Shown here: positions 17,487 through 26,294 of the stretch, piece by piece
Numbering within the stretch: position 1 is the stretch's first letter
How the letters are laid out: every line of letters begins with the position of its first letter
NCBI RefSeq assembly: GCF_000235445.1
Contig: NZ_JH378830.1
Location: 66,111 to 130,110, forward strand
Length of the DNA stretch: 64,000 bases
DNA from: Johnsonella ignava ATCC 51276
GTDB taxonomy: Bacteria > Bacillota > Clostridia > Lachnospirales > Lachnospiraceae
Reading direction: 5' to 3'
Notes under the pieces: generated by a model
The model's database searches: none
What the model was told of the DNA's origin: nothing
The model's input: the letters and a program-made list of their open reading frames with translations, nothing else
Program-made: the position numbers and the translations under genes

Positions 17487-18125
17487 ATGACTAAGGATGA
17501 ATTTTTAAGCAGTCTGTCAAGAGCGCTTTCAACTGCCGGAGACCAGAATTTAGTTGTAAAAAATATGGATTTTTATCGTTCATATATTGATGGTGAGACT
17601 GCAAAAGGAAGGAGTGAAGATGAGGTACTTGAAGAACTTGGGGATCCGAGGCTGATAGCAAATTCCATCAAGGAAGCACAGGGGCTTGATGAAGATTTTG
17701 CCTATGAAGCAAGTACATTTTATACAGGTGAAAATTATGAATATGAATATGCAGGCGAAGATGGTGAAAAACAAAAGAAGACTTGGTATAGTAAGGAAAA
17801 AGAAAAACCAAGAGGCGGGTGGACTGATTTTCATATAGATAGGACTGGTACAGATGCTCAGGAGGTTTATGAAGAAACTTTTTTTTCAGAGCCGGAGCCT
17901 GACATTAATCATACAAGGTACCAAAATAATGATATTAAACTGGAGGCTGAAGCCATGGTTGAAAAAACCTATATTATACTTGGAGTAATTGCATTTGTAG
18001 TACTGGCAATAGTTATAGCGGTTATAGTACTTTTTACCAAGCTGGTTATACTCCTTTTGCCTATATGGCTGCCGCTGCTTATTATATTTACTGTATATAA
18101 TGCAATTAAGCATTTATCAAAGTAA
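17487..18125 (+). CDS. DUF1700 (HAAS-type) membrane protein
   Basis: A 212-residue protein. The N-terminal ~65 residues match the DUF1700/HAAS pattern ('MTKDEFLSSLSRAL', 'EEVLEELGDPRLIANSI'). An acidic, aromatic linker follows, then two closely spaced hydrophobic segments (~160-185 and ~188-207). Proteins of this type often work with PadR-family regulators or as envelope-stress modulators, but no PadR gene is adjacent here. AGGAGA ribosome site upstream. Probably a membrane protein of regulatory role; function not assigned. Confidence 0.75.
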   Translation: MTKDEFLSSLSRALSTAGDQNLVVKNMDFYRSYIDGETAKGRSEDEVLEELGDPRLIANSIKEAQGLDEDFAYEASTFYTGENYEYEYAGEDGEKQKKTWYSKEKEKPRGGWTDFHIDRTGTDAQEVYEETFFSEPEPDINHTRYQNNDIKLEAEAMVEKTYIILGVIAFVVLAIVIAVIVLFTKLVILLLPIWLPLLIIFTVYNAIKHLSK

Positions 18126-18203
18126 TAAAATAATGTTTTGTGGGCATATTGTTTTGATAAATAAATTTTTATAGAATTTTAAGAATTATTCACAATATTA
18201 TGC

Positions 18204-18232
18204 TTGACATATGTGTTAAAAACATTTATACT
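18204..18232 (+). promoter_or_regulatory. Consensus sigma-A promoter for the NlpC/P60 gene
   Basis: TTGACA (18204-18209), 17-base spacer, TATACT (18227-18232). The leader is about 135 bases long. An 8-bp perfect inverted repeat follows at once (18247-18265). Confidence 0.8.
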
Positions 18233-18246
18233 CCGACTTGTAATAC

Positions 18247-18265
18247 TTGCTTAATATTTAAGCAA
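18247..18265. promoter_or_regulatory. Operator-like inverted repeat just after the promoter start point
   Basis: TTGCTTAA (18247-18254), TAT, TTAAGCAA (18258-18265) is a perfect palindrome centred about 17 bases after the predicted transcription start. The position suits repressor binding. No dedicated regulator gene was found nearby. Confidence 0.4.
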
Positions 18266-18372
18266 TAATTTTAATATAATACTGAAGTATATGTTTGCAG
18301 TGCGGCAGATTATATTATTATATTTCAGATGTAAAAAAACATAATAAATTATAATTAAGGTTTAGGAGTTTT

Positions 18373-19119
18373 ATGTTTAAAAGATTTCTTTTACTTACGT
18401 CAACTTTATGTTTTATGGCAGCCGTTACATCAGTACGGGTTAATGCGGATAATGATAAAACCGATATAAATACATTTGAGCTTGAGCCTGTAAATATGGT
18501 TACAAGGACCAGTTATATGGTAAAAACATTAAATGATGACACGGCAGTAAGACAGGAACCGGACAGTTTTTCTTCGGAGATTGCTAAGATTCAAAAGGAT
18601 TCCGTTTATGAATTACTGGAAAATATTGATGATACATGGGCAAAGATTGTGGTTGACGGGCAGGAAGGTTATGTCAATATCGAGGAAGATGCGGTAGTTT
18701 ACGAGAACATTCAAAGAGATACAGATGAAGAGTCTGAACTTAGAAAAAATGTGGTTGAAAATGCTCTTTCATTTGTAGGCGGAGATTATGTATGGGGTGG
18801 TGAGGATCCTTTTTCAGGAGTTGACTGCTCAGGATTTACCGCTTATATTATGGAGGATACAGCAGGCGTAAACCTTACACATTACTCAGGAGCACAGGCA
18901 TCTGAAGGCAAAGTAATAGGGAGAGATGAGCTTCAGCCCGGTGATCTGGTGTTTTACAGCGGAGAAAATGGTATAAACCATGTTGCAATATATGCAGGGC
19001 ATGATAAGATTGTACATGCATCTTCATCTACAACAGGTATAATACTTTCGGACATGGAAAATGGACGTACTCCTGTAAGGTTTGTTTCAGTGCTTGATGA
19101 CTTGCAGACAAAAGAATAA
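18373..19119 (+). CDS. Secreted SH3b-NlpC/P60 peptidoglycan hydrolase
   Basis: A 248-residue protein with a signal peptide (residues 1-25), a bacterial SH3 domain (~52-112, 'TAVRQEPDSFSSEIAKI') and an NlpC/P60 domain (~125-235). The catalytic Cys is in 'VDCSGF' (Cys152) and the His in 'INHVAIYAG' (His203). Such enzymes cleave D-Glu to diamino-acid bonds in peptidoglycan stem peptides during growth or separation. It has its own consensus promoter and a hairpin terminator, so it is a single-gene unit. Confidence 0.92.
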   Translation: MFKRFLLLTSTLCFMAAVTSVRVNADNDKTDINTFELEPVNMVTRTSYMVKTLNDDTAVRQEPDSFSSEIAKIQKDSVYELLENIDDTWAKIVVDGQEGYVNIEEDAVVYENIQRDTDEESELRKNVVENALSFVGGDYVWGGEDPFSGVDCSGFTAYIMEDTAGVNLTHYSGAQASEGKVIGRDELQPGDLVFYSGENGINHVAIYAGHDKIVHASSSTTGIILSDMENGRTPVRFVSVLDDLQTKE

Positions 19120-19152
19120 AATGATATACTGTATTATGTATACAGCGAAAGA

Positions 19153-19205
19153 CGTTGTACGGGGAATATATTTTGATTTATTCCGAGATCCGGCAGCGTT
19201 TTTTT
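19153..19205 (+). terminator. Terminator after the NlpC/P60 gene
   Basis: CGTTG (19153-19157) pairs with CAGCG (19194-19198), with an inner GGAATA/TATTCC stem, followed by seven T residues. Confidence 0.65.
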
Positions 19206-19241
19206 GTGTATATAATTTTAAGAAATAATGAACTGGCGTTT

Positions 19242-19359
19242 TAAGACAGCTGTGTATGAATATGCCAAAAATCGCATAAAAATTGAATAGGAATGAAATA
19301 AATTGTCTGAGGTTTTTGTACCGGAAACATTTAATCAGCGTTTCTATAAATATATACAG
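19242..19359 (+). repeat. Conserved two-hairpin intergenic element, copy C
   Basis: The 3' half (19308-19359) matches copies at 41912-41960 (minus) and 42261-42310 (plus). The 5' half (GCCAAAAATCGCATAA at 19264-19279) matches the extended part of the 41.9-kb copy. Two stems can form: CAAAAATC with GGTTTTTG, and GGAAAC (19323-19328) with GTTTCT (19340-19345) around the conserved TTAATCAG loop. It points toward the downstream lipoprotein gene; TTTCT ends 55 bases before its ATG. Confidence 0.65.
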
Positions 19360-19400
19360 CTTCTTAAAATTGAAATACCGGTTTTTAACAGGAGGTTTTT

Positions 19401-21080
19401 ATGATTAAATTTAAAAAGATTTTGCAGATATCAGGAATTTTTGCAATTTCACTTGCGGTTGCCGCATGCTCTAAAAACGGTGCTGCAGATAATTTAAGTT
19501 CACAGGAAAGTGTTGAAAAGCAGGATCTGCGTTCTGAAAGCGTTCAAACTAAAAGTGATGCTACTGACGGTAAAAAACTTTCGGGAACTGAAAATGATAA
19601 AGCGGATATATATGTGCAAAAACTTACGCCTATTACTGTAATACATAGTAAAAAAACTGAGCAAAGCCCCGAGTCGAAATCATTAAGACTTTCGTATTAT
19701 TGCGGTCTGAAAGTAGAAGATAAAGGTTATGATGAGCTGAATAAAATATTTGCCAAACTTGAAGCGGAAAATAAAAATGAGCTTTATAAGTATATTGAAC
19801 ATAACAGGGATAAGTATGCAGTTGATAAAGACAATGAGCAAGGTGCTGAATTATTTGATTATGAAGGTGAAATTAATTTAAGTATTAAAATAAAACGTGC
19901 TGATGATATCGCTGTAAGTTTTCTTGAAGAAACCTATGAGGATTTTGGAGGCGCACACCCGTTAAACGCAAATAAAAGCCGCAATTTCAATTCAAAAACA
20001 GGTGATGAGATAAAAACGGACGATGTAATAACAGACAGAACAAAATTTTATGAGACATTAATAAGGCTGATTGAAGATGATGAAAGGTCTGCTGATTTTT
20101 TTGATGACTATAAAAAAATTATAAAAGATGAAATTGAAAAAGACAGTCTTACATGGGTACTTCTTGACAGAGGGATACAGGTAATACTTGACCCTTATGA
20201 AGTTGCCTCTTATGCAGTAGGACAGATTGATATTGATATAGATGCCAATGAAAATCCGGAGCTTTTTAAAAAAGGGTTTTTTACAGATAAAAAATCATAT
20301 ACAAAATACCTAAAACCCGGATATAAAGAAACATTAAGACTTTCATCAGAAAATGAGGCTGTTTCAGTGGGCTATGATATAGAAACAAATGAAAACACTG
20401 ATGGCAGCAATAAAAATTATGATAAGATAACTATAGATATAGGCGATGGGGATTTAGAGCCAAAAACCTATGATTTGAGCGGGTTTTATAATTTTGAAAA
20501 AGATTCATCAGCAGTTCTTCATACTGAAGAAGGGGGCTCATGGCTTTATGTAAATTCTGAAGCAGAGGGTTCAAAGCTTAAGGTGGATATTTTTAAACTT
20601 ACACCCAAGGACTCTGAATTTGTAGGTTCATATGATGGTGCAATTTGGGATTATCTGTCATCCCCGGATAATTTTATAATATATAATACTGAGAATATTT
20701 TTGGTAATCATATTGTATATAGACACTATTTTATTAATGATAAAGGTTTGCCTGAGACTGAGGATAAAGCTTATACCTATGCTTATTATGAGGGACTTGA
20801 CAATATGATGCTCAGATCTTCTATGAAGGCTTTTGAGCTTAATGAACTTGATGATACTGTCGGTTTAGAAGTTATGCTTGAGAAGGGAACGGTCTTTTCA
20901 TGTGTAAAGACCGATTTGGAAAGTTACTGTGATATAAAAACCAATGACGGGAAGTTTTATAGGGTAAATATAACCGTTAAAGGCAATAATATAAAGGCAA
21001 ATGATATTTTGCAGGAAAAATTAATGCTGCAGCAGAATGCTGATAGTGATAATTACGATCCGATTAAAGGAGGATTATAG
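19401..21080 (+). CDS. DUF3298/RsiV-like domain lipoprotein
   Basis: A 559-residue protein with lipobox 'AVAAC' (Cys23) and a Ser/Asp/Lys-rich linker. Residues ~75-290 resemble the DUF4163-DUF3298 pair found in RsiV-type proteins: 'YYCGLKVEDKGYDELN' strand, then 'EETYEDFGGAHPLNANKSRNFNSKTGDEI' with the typical G-G-A-H-P block. In RsiV this fold binds lysozyme, but it occurs in many surface lipoproteins, and there is no sigma factor here. The C-terminal ~250 residues are beta-rich and unassigned. AGGAGG ribosome site upstream of ATG. It is preceded by the conserved two-hairpin element. Confidence 0.75.
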   Translation: MIKFKKILQISGIFAISLAVAACSKNGAADNLSSQESVEKQDLRSESVQTKSDATDGKKLSGTENDKADIYVQKLTPITVIHSKKTEQSPESKSLRLSYYCGLKVEDKGYDELNKIFAKLEAENKNELYKYIEHNRDKYAVDKDNEQGAELFDYEGEINLSIKIKRADDIAVSFLEETYEDFGGAHPLNANKSRNFNSKTGDEIKTDDVITDRTKFYETLIRLIEDDERSADFFDDYKKIIKDEIEKDSLTWVLLDRGIQVILDPYEVASYAVGQIDIDIDANENPELFKKGFFTDKKSYTKYLKPGYKETLRLSSENEAVSVGYDIETNENTDGSNKNYDKITIDIGDGDLEPKTYDLSGFYNFEKDSSAVLHTEEGGSWLYVNSEAEGSKLKVDIFKLTPKDSEFVGSYDGAIWDYLSSPDNFIIYNTENIFGNHIVYRHYFINDKGLPETEDKAYTYAYYEGLDNMMLRSSMKAFELNELDDTVGLEVMLEKGTVFSCVKTDLESYCDIKTNDGKFYRVNITVKGNNIKANDILQEKLMLQQNADSDNYDPIKGGL

Positions 21081-21172
21081 AAAACATATAATGCCATCTT
21101 TTAGAATATAAACCTTAGTGTTTATTTTCTTTAGTACTGTTGATGATACAGTCGGTAAGTGTTATAATAATA

Positions 21173-21201
21173 TTGACATATAGTCGAAAAAAGCTTATGC
21201 C
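21173..21201 (+). promoter_or_regulatory. Possible promoter for trxB
   Basis: TTGACA (21173-21178), 17-base spacer, TATGCC (21196-21201). The -35 is perfect but the -10 is poor. It lies 75 bases before the trxB start codon. Confidence 0.4.
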
Positions 21202-21276
21202 TTTAGTCATGAGTTAATCGGCTAAATATAATAAAACCGTAGAAATTACGGGGTCAGCAAGGAGGAAGTTGTTTTA

Positions 21277-22227
21277 ATGAGCAAGGTTTACGATTTAATT
21301 ATACTTGGTGCAGGACCCGCCGGACTTGCGGCAGGACTGTATGGAGGCAGGTATAAGCTTGATACTCTTATAATAGAAAAAGGTATTGACGGAGGACAGA
21401 TAGCTATAACCGATGAAATTGAAAATTATCCCGGACAGATAGTAGGTGAAGAAGAATCAGGTCCTAGCCTTATAGCAAGGATGACTGAACAGGCAAAAAG
21501 ATTCGGATGTGAGAGAGTATCTGCAAACATTGAAAAAGCGGAGCTTGAAGGTGATATAAAAAGATTTACAGATACAAAAGGCAATGTATATGAATCAAGG
21601 GCGGCTATTATAGCTACCGGTGCACATCCAAGACCTATAGGCTGTAAAAATGAAAAAGAATTTGTAGGAAAGGGGATTTCATTCTGTGCCACCTGCGATG
21701 CAAATTTTTACGAAGGATTTGAGGTATATGTGGTAGGAGGCGGTGATTCCGCTGTTGAAGAAGCGATTTACCTTACAAAATTTGCCAGAAAGGTTACTAT
21801 CATACATAGAAGAAATGAACTTAGGGCTGCAAAGTCAATTCAGGAAAAGGCATTTAAAAATGATAAAATTGCTTTTATGTGGGATTCTGTAGTTGAAGAA
21901 GTTAAGGGTGATGATATACTTGAAAGTATGATAGTTAAAAATGTAAAAACAGGTGAGCTTACTGAAGTAAAAGCCGATCCTGATGACGGCATGTTTGGAC
22001 TTTTCGGATTTATAGGGCTTCTTCCGAATACCGAACTATTTGCCGAGTCGGGGCTTGAGATGGAGGGAGGCTATCTTGTAACCGACCCTGATATGAAGAC
22101 AAAGTTTAAGGGAGTGTTTGCAGCTGGTGATGTGAGAGTTAAATCACTGCGACAGGTTGTAACTGCGGCGGCAGACGGTGCTATAGCTGCTTCACAGGTA
22201 GAACATTTCATAGCGAATAATTCATAA
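21277..22227 (+). CDS. trxB: Thioredoxin reductase of the glycine-reductase system
   Basis: A 316-residue FAD/NADPH flavoprotein. FAD-binding 'GAGPAGLAAG' lies at ~11, the redox pair is CATC (Cys137, Cys140), the NADPH motif is 'GGGDSAVEEA' (~155) and the FAD-binding 'GVFAAGDVR' is near 285. It passes electrons from NADPH (or NADH in some relatives) to thioredoxin. Its position before trxA, grdA and grdCD indicates it supplies reductant to glycine/sarcosine/betaine reductase, as in Clostridioides difficile and C. sticklandii clusters. Strong AAGGAGG ribosome site. Confidence 0.95.
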   Translation: MSKVYDLIILGAGPAGLAAGLYGGRYKLDTLIIEKGIDGGQIAITDEIENYPGQIVGEEESGPSLIARMTEQAKRFGCERVSANIEKAELEGDIKRFTDTKGNVYESRAAIIATGAHPRPIGCKNEKEFVGKGISFCATCDANFYEGFEVYVVGGGDSAVEEAIYLTKFARKVTIIHRRNELRAAKSIQEKAFKNDKIAFMWDSVVEEVKGDDILESMIVKNVKTGELTEVKADPDDGMFGLFGFIGLLPNTELFAESGLEMEGGYLVTDPDMKTKFKGVFAAGDVRVKSLRQVVTAAADGAIAASQVEHFIANNS

Positions 22228-22306
22228 ATATATAATATTTATTTTTAAAAACAAACATAAGAGGCAAGAAATTTAAATATATAAGATAATATAATTCTAA
22301 ATACTG

Positions 22307-22335
22307 TTGATTTAATTTTAATTACGTTATATAAT
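22307..22335 (+). promoter_or_regulatory. Promoter for trxA-grdA
   Basis: TTGATT (22307-22312), 17-base spacer, TATAAT (22330-22335). The resulting leader to the trxA GTG is ~125 bases and contains a GC-richer stretch around 22345-22378, unlike the AT-rich surroundings. No glycine riboswitch core was recognised. Confidence 0.6.
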
Positions 22336-22467
22336 ATACTTGGGGTATAAGCGGAAGTTTATGCACGCCCATGCCTAGTTACAAAATTAACGAACAATTA
22401 CATTATAAAAATATTCGATAGTAAACAGTCAATTTTGTATATTCAATTTTAAAAGGAGGAATTAAAA

Positions 22468-22785
22468 GTGTTAGAAGTAACAAAAGAAAACTTTGAAGCA
22501 GAAGTACTTAAAGCGGAAGGATATGTTCTGGTAGATTTTTTTGGAGACGGTTGTGTTCCTTGTCAGGCACTTATGCCGCATATACATGGTTTTGAAGATA
22601 AATATGGAAAGAACATCAAATTCACATCACTTAATACAACAAAGGCAAGGAGGCTTGCAATTGCACAGAAAGTGCTTGGACTTCCTGTGATAGCAATCTA
22701 TAAAGATGGTGTAATGGTTGATTCAAAGGTTAAGGATGATGCGACTCCTGAGGCATGTGAAGAAATGATTAAGAAGTACGCCTAG
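22468..22785 (+). CDS. trxA: Thioredoxin with GCVPC active site
   Basis: A 105-residue thioredoxin. The active site is 'GDGCVPC' (Cys29, Cys32) in place of the common WCGPC. GCVPC is characteristic of thioredoxins encoded in glycine reductase clusters of amino-acid-fermenting Clostridia. It should carry electrons from TrxB to the selenoprotein A/protein B/protein C complex. Start is GTG 22468 with AAAGGAGG upstream. Confidence 0.95.
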   Translation: MLEVTKENFEAEVLKAEGYVLVDFFGDGCVPCQALMPHIHGFEDKYGKNIKFTSLNTTKARRLAIAQKVLGLPVIAIYKDGVMVDSKVKDDATPEACEEMIKKYA

Positions 22786-22951
22786 ATTTTGGTGGGCTTT
22801 GGTTTTAAATTTGAAGAGTATACAGGTGTTTTATTTGCACAGGATTTAATAATATATATGCTTAAACCGGTAATACCGGTAATTAACTTTGTTACCATAC
22901 TGCATAAGCAGTTTGAGTATAAATAATAATTTTTTACAGGAGGAAATCTCA

Positions 22952-23428
22952 ATGGCTATTTTAAAAGATAAGTATGTCGTTGTTATAGGAGACAGAGACG
23001 GCGTACCTGGTCCAGCCATAGAAGAGTGTGCCAAGACAGCCGGGGCTAATATAGCTTACTCCTCAACAGAGTGCTTTGTCTGAACGTCCGCTGGTGCTAT
23101 GGATCTGGAAAATCAAAAGAGAGTTTTGAATATTAGTGAGGAACATGGTGCTGAGAATGTAGTGATACTTCTCGGTGCTGCTGAAGCAGAGGCTTCAGGT
23201 CTTGCGGCAGAAACAGTTACCGCAGGTGATCCCACTTTTGCAGGTCCGTTAACAGGAGTCCAGTTGGGACTGACGGTTTATCATATTTGTGAGGACGAAG
23301 TAAAATCTGAGGTAGACCCATCTGTTTATGAGGAACAGGTTGGTATGATGGAGATGGTTATGGATGTTGATTCTATCCATGAAGAGATGGAAAATATCCG
23401 CAAAGAGTATTGTAAATATCTCGGATAA
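22952..23428 (+). CDS. grdA: Glycine/sarcosine/betaine reductase selenoprotein A
   Basis: A 158-residue selenoprotein read through an in-frame UGA at 23081-23083 (codon 44), the same position as Sec44 in characterised GrdA. The active site reads 'ECFV-U-TSAGAMDL'. The downstream part ('NISEEHGAENVVILLGAAEAEA', 'DPTFAGPLTGVQLGL') matches GrdA closely, so the TGA is not a break. GrdA picks up the carboxymethyl group as a selenoether from protein B and hands a ketene-like acetyl unit to protein C. ATG 22952 has AGGAGG upstream. Function depends on the selA/selB/tRNA-Sec genes 3-5 kb downstream and on selD, which is outside the window. A terminator follows. Confidence 0.97.
23081..23110 (+). promoter_or_regulatory. 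Bacterial SECIS element of grdA
   Basis: Directly after the UGA, GTCC (23086-23089) can pair with GGAT (23101-23104, one G-U), leaving an 11-base loop containing GGTGCT. Position and loop GG match bacterial SECIS hairpins that recruit SelB. The stem is short, so the exact fold is approximate. Confidence 0.6.
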
Positions 23429-23449
23429 GCCTTTCCCTCGAAAATATTC

Positions 23450-23496
23450 AAAAAGGCTGTTTCGATAGTTTTCTGTCGTGGCAGCCTTTTTGTTTT
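23450..23496 (+). terminator. Terminator after grdA
   Basis: AAAAAGGCTG (23450-23459) pairs with CAGCCTTTTT (23482-23491), with an inner CGA/TCG stem and a following T-rich run. A second, weaker hairpin (GACGA.../TCGTC, ~23523-23540) follows before grdCD. Full transcription into the grdCD gene would need readthrough or a separate promoter. Confidence 0.8.
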
Positions 23497-23620
23497 AAAA
23501 TCACTTCTGTATAAAAACAGCGGACGATTGTATTGTCGTCAGCCTTTTATAAAATGCCGTATTTTTAAATGTTTTAATTATGGCTTTATTAAATATATAA
23601 ATTACTGGAGGTAATTATTT

Positions 23621-26185
23621 ATGAACAACTTTCCTGTTATAAAGGGAAGCAGCTATGTACTTGCTTTTACTCCCGATATGATAATGCACAGCGGAACTAC
23701 ACAGACAACTGAAAAGGTTGTAAATCCGGATTCGGAATATTTGCGTGAACTGCCTAAACATTACAGAACATATGAAGAGGTGGTTTCATATATACCTAAT
23801 CAGGTCTATATAGGTAATGCTACATATGATGACCTTGGGAATACGCCTTTTCCATTTTATGATAAGAAATGGGAAAATGCTAAATCTGATGGCGCATTTG
23901 GAAGTATAGTAGATGAAGAAGAATTTTACGGTACAATGCATATAAGTGATGTATTTGAACTTGTACTTTTTGAACCTGAATTTGCAAAAAGAGTGAAGGA
24001 AAAGCTTGAAAAACGTAAGTTTTTTACAGAAGCACAGCTTGAAAAACTTATAGCGGATAAAAGTACGGCATCCAGAGAAGAACTTGAAAGGCTTGTAAAT
24101 GAAGAGCATGCGGAAGGACTGTATATTAATCTTACAGAACTTGTGGGTGTTATAAAAAGAGCACATGATGTTGATGTAAACCTTTCTGCACATGTTATGC
24201 TTGAAAACCTGGTTGCTAAAGCTTCAAATGTTATAGCACTTATTGAATTGGTAAAAAAGAATAATATAAAGCCTGAGGACATAGATTATGTTATTGACTG
24301 CTGTGAGGAAGCATGCGGTGATATGAACCAGAGAGGAGGCGGCAATTTTGCAAAGGCATCTGCAGAAACCGCAGGATATACAAATGCAACCGGTTCTGAT
24401 ATAAGGGGATTTTGTGCAGGTCCGGCACATGCCATGATACATGCCGCTTCGCTTGTACATTCAGGCACATTTAAAAATGTTGTTGTTTCAGGCGGAGGAT
24501 GTACTGCAAAGCTTGGAATGAACGGAAAAGATCATGTTAAAAAAGGTCTGCCTGTACTTGAGGATTGTGTTGCTTCATTTGCGATACTTGTATCTGAAAA
24601 TGACGGCATACATCCGGTTATACGTACTGACATAGTTGGTTCACATAAGATAGGAACAGGTTCTGCACCTCAGATGGTTATTACTGCACTTGTAGGTGAA
24701 CCCCTTACAAGAGCTGGGCTTAAATTTACTGATATTGATAAATATGCACCTGAGCTTCAGAATCCGGATATTACAAAGCCGGCAGGTGCCGGAGATGTTC
24801 CTGAGGCAAACTATAAGATGATTGCCGCACTTGCAGTTATGAAAAAGGAAATTGAGCGCAGCCAGATTGCCGATTTTGTAAAAAAACATGGTATGACAGG
24901 CTGGGCGCCTACACAGGGGCATATACCTTCCGGAGTGCCGTATCTTGGACATCTCATTAAAGAATGTCTTGATAAAAAGACAAAGAGGGCAATGATTGTA
25001 GGAAAAGGTTCACTCTTTCTTGGGAGACTTACTAACCTCTTTGACGGAGTTTCATTTATAGTTGAGGCAAATGAAGGTTCAGGCAGTGTTGAGCATGATA
25101 TTGAATCAAGTAATGAAACTGTATTTAAAGCAAAAGGTACTTCAACTAAAGGCATAAATGTAGCTTATGCACTTGAGGGAAGTGAGCATGGAAGTCAAGA
25201 GGCAAGGCTTGCGCTTAAGATTGCAGCTTCAAAGGGTATAGATACTGTTCTTTGTGATGGTGCAGATGCGCATTCACAGATGGAAAAACTCCTTGGAAGC
25301 GGAGAAGCACAGGCGGCAGTTACTATGCATTATCCTTTCCCGATAGGTGTTTCTACAGTTGGAAAGGTTATAACTCCGGCAAAGGGAAAACCTATGTATA
25401 TAGCAAACACTACCGGAACATCAGATACTGATAGGGTAGCCGCACTTGTAAAAAATGCTATTGCAGGAATTATAGCTGCAAAAGCTGATGGTGTTGAAAG
25501 ACCCACTGTAGGCATTGCAAATATTGACGGAGCAAGGGCATGTGCTAAGATTCTAAGGACACTTAAGGACAACGGTTATGATATAGAATTTGCTGATTCT
25601 GCAAGAGCTGACGGCGGTGTTGAGATGAGAGGAAACGATCTTCTTATGGGTAGCTGTGATGTAATGGTTATGGATGCTCTTACCGGAAATCTTATGATGA
25701 AACTTTTCTCATCCTACACAACAGGCGGACAGTATGAGTCAGTTGGATATGGCTATGGTCCCGGTATAGGTGAAGGGTATGATAAGCTTATAATGATAGT
25801 TTCAAGGGCTTCAGGTGCACCCGTTGTAGCAGGTGCGGTTGAATATGCGGCAAATCTTATTGCAAATGACTGGAAAGCGATTGCAAAGGCAGAATATGCT
25901 GCAGCACATAAGGCAGGGCTTGATGCACTTCTTTCTGAGATTTCTTCGGCTAAAAAGGCTGATGTCGAGGAAGAAGCTGAGGTTGTAGCACCACCAAAAG
26001 AGGTATGTACTGAAGCTATAGCAGGCATTGAAGTTATGGATCTTGAAGATGCTGTAAAGACACTTTGGAAAGCAGGTGTGTATGCTGAAAGCGGTATGGG
26101 ATGTACAGGTCCTATCATTCAGATTGCACCGGCAAGACTTGAACAGTCTATGGATATACTCAGAAAAGCCGGATATATTGAGTAG
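23621..26185 (+). CDS. grdC/grdD: Fused protein C of glycine reductase (GrdC-GrdD)
   Basis: One 854-residue frame covers both subunits of protein C, usually two genes. Residues 1 to ~480 match GrdC (beta-ketoacyl-synthase-like; 'GTTQTTEKVVNPDSEYL', 'CCEEACGDMNQRGGGN', 'FCAGPAHAMIHAASLVHSG'). Residues ~485-854 match GrdD (phosphate-acyltransferase-like; 'GSEHG', 'TMHYPFPIGVSTVGKV', 'TTGTSDTDRV', 'IDGARACAKIL'), with the acyl-carrying Cys in 'ESGMGCTGPII' near the end. Protein C takes the acetyl unit from selenoprotein A and releases acetyl phosphate, used for ATP synthesis. The natural GrdC stop and GrdD start are absent. GGAGG ribosome site upstream of ATG. Confidence 0.92.
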   Translation: MNNFPVIKGSSYVLAFTPDMIMHSGTTQTTEKVVNPDSEYLRELPKHYRTYEEVVSYIPNQVYIGNATYDDLGNTPFPFYDKKWENAKSDGAFGSIVDEEEFYGTMHISDVFELVLFEPEFAKRVKEKLEKRKFFTEAQLEKLIADKSTASREELERLVNEEHAEGLYINLTELVGVIKRAHDVDVNLSAHVMLENLVAKASNVIALIELVKKNNIKPEDIDYVIDCCEEACGDMNQRGGGNFAKASAETAGYTNATGSDIRGFCAGPAHAMIHAASLVHSGTFKNVVVSGGGCTAKLGMNGKDHVKKGLPVLEDCVASFAILVSENDGIHPVIRTDIVGSHKIGTGSAPQMVITALVGEPLTRAGLKFTDIDKYAPELQNPDITKPAGAGDVPEANYKMIAALAVMKKEIERSQIADFVKKHGMTGWAPTQGHIPSGVPYLGHLIKECLDKKTKRAMIVGKGSLFLGRLTNLFDGVSFIVEANEGSGSVEHDIESSNETVFKAKGTSTKGINVAYALEGSEHGSQEARLALKIAASKGIDTVLCDGADAHSQMEKLLGSGEAQAAVTMHYPFPIGVSTVGKVITPAKGKPMYIANTTGTSDTDRVAALVKNAIAGIIAAKADGVERPTVGIANIDGARACAKILRTLKDNGYDIEFADSARADGGVEMRGNDLLMGSCDVMVMDALTGNLMMKLFSSYTTGGQYESVGYGYGPGIGEGYDKLIMIVSRASGAPVVAGAVEYAANLIANDWKAIAKAEYAAAHKAGLDALLSEISSAKKADVEEEAEVVAPPKEVCTEAIAGIEVMDLEDAVKTLWKAGVYAESGMGCTGPIIQIAPARLEQSMDILRKAGYIE

Positions 26186-26234
26186 AATAGGATTTGATTA
26201 AAAAATATTAAGTATAAAATAATAGGTATGTAAT

Positions 26235-26294
26235 CAGGGCGGAGTTAAGTTTGGAAAGAATATTAAGCAAGTTTTGCGACTTAGCTTCGTCCTG
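26235..26294 (+). repeat. Long stem-loop downstream of grdCD
   Basis: CAGGGCGGAGTTAAGT (26235-26250) can pair over all 16 positions with ACTTAGCTTCGTCCTG (26279-26294), using three G-U pairs, with a 28-base loop. It lies 49 bases after the grdCD stop codon. It is followed by TTATATTTTAT, a weak T-rich tract. It may act as a terminator or 3'-end stabiliser; the G-U pairs indicate RNA rather than DNA-level symmetry. Confidence 0.6.

Noticed and set aside
22336..22467. Glycine riboswitch in the trxA-grdA leader
   Set aside because: The position is attractive, but the paired glycine aptamer cores were not recognised in the ~125-base leader.
23081..23083. grdA as a pseudogene broken by a stop codon
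   Set aside because: The TGA is exactly at the known selenocysteine position and Sec machinery is encoded nearby.
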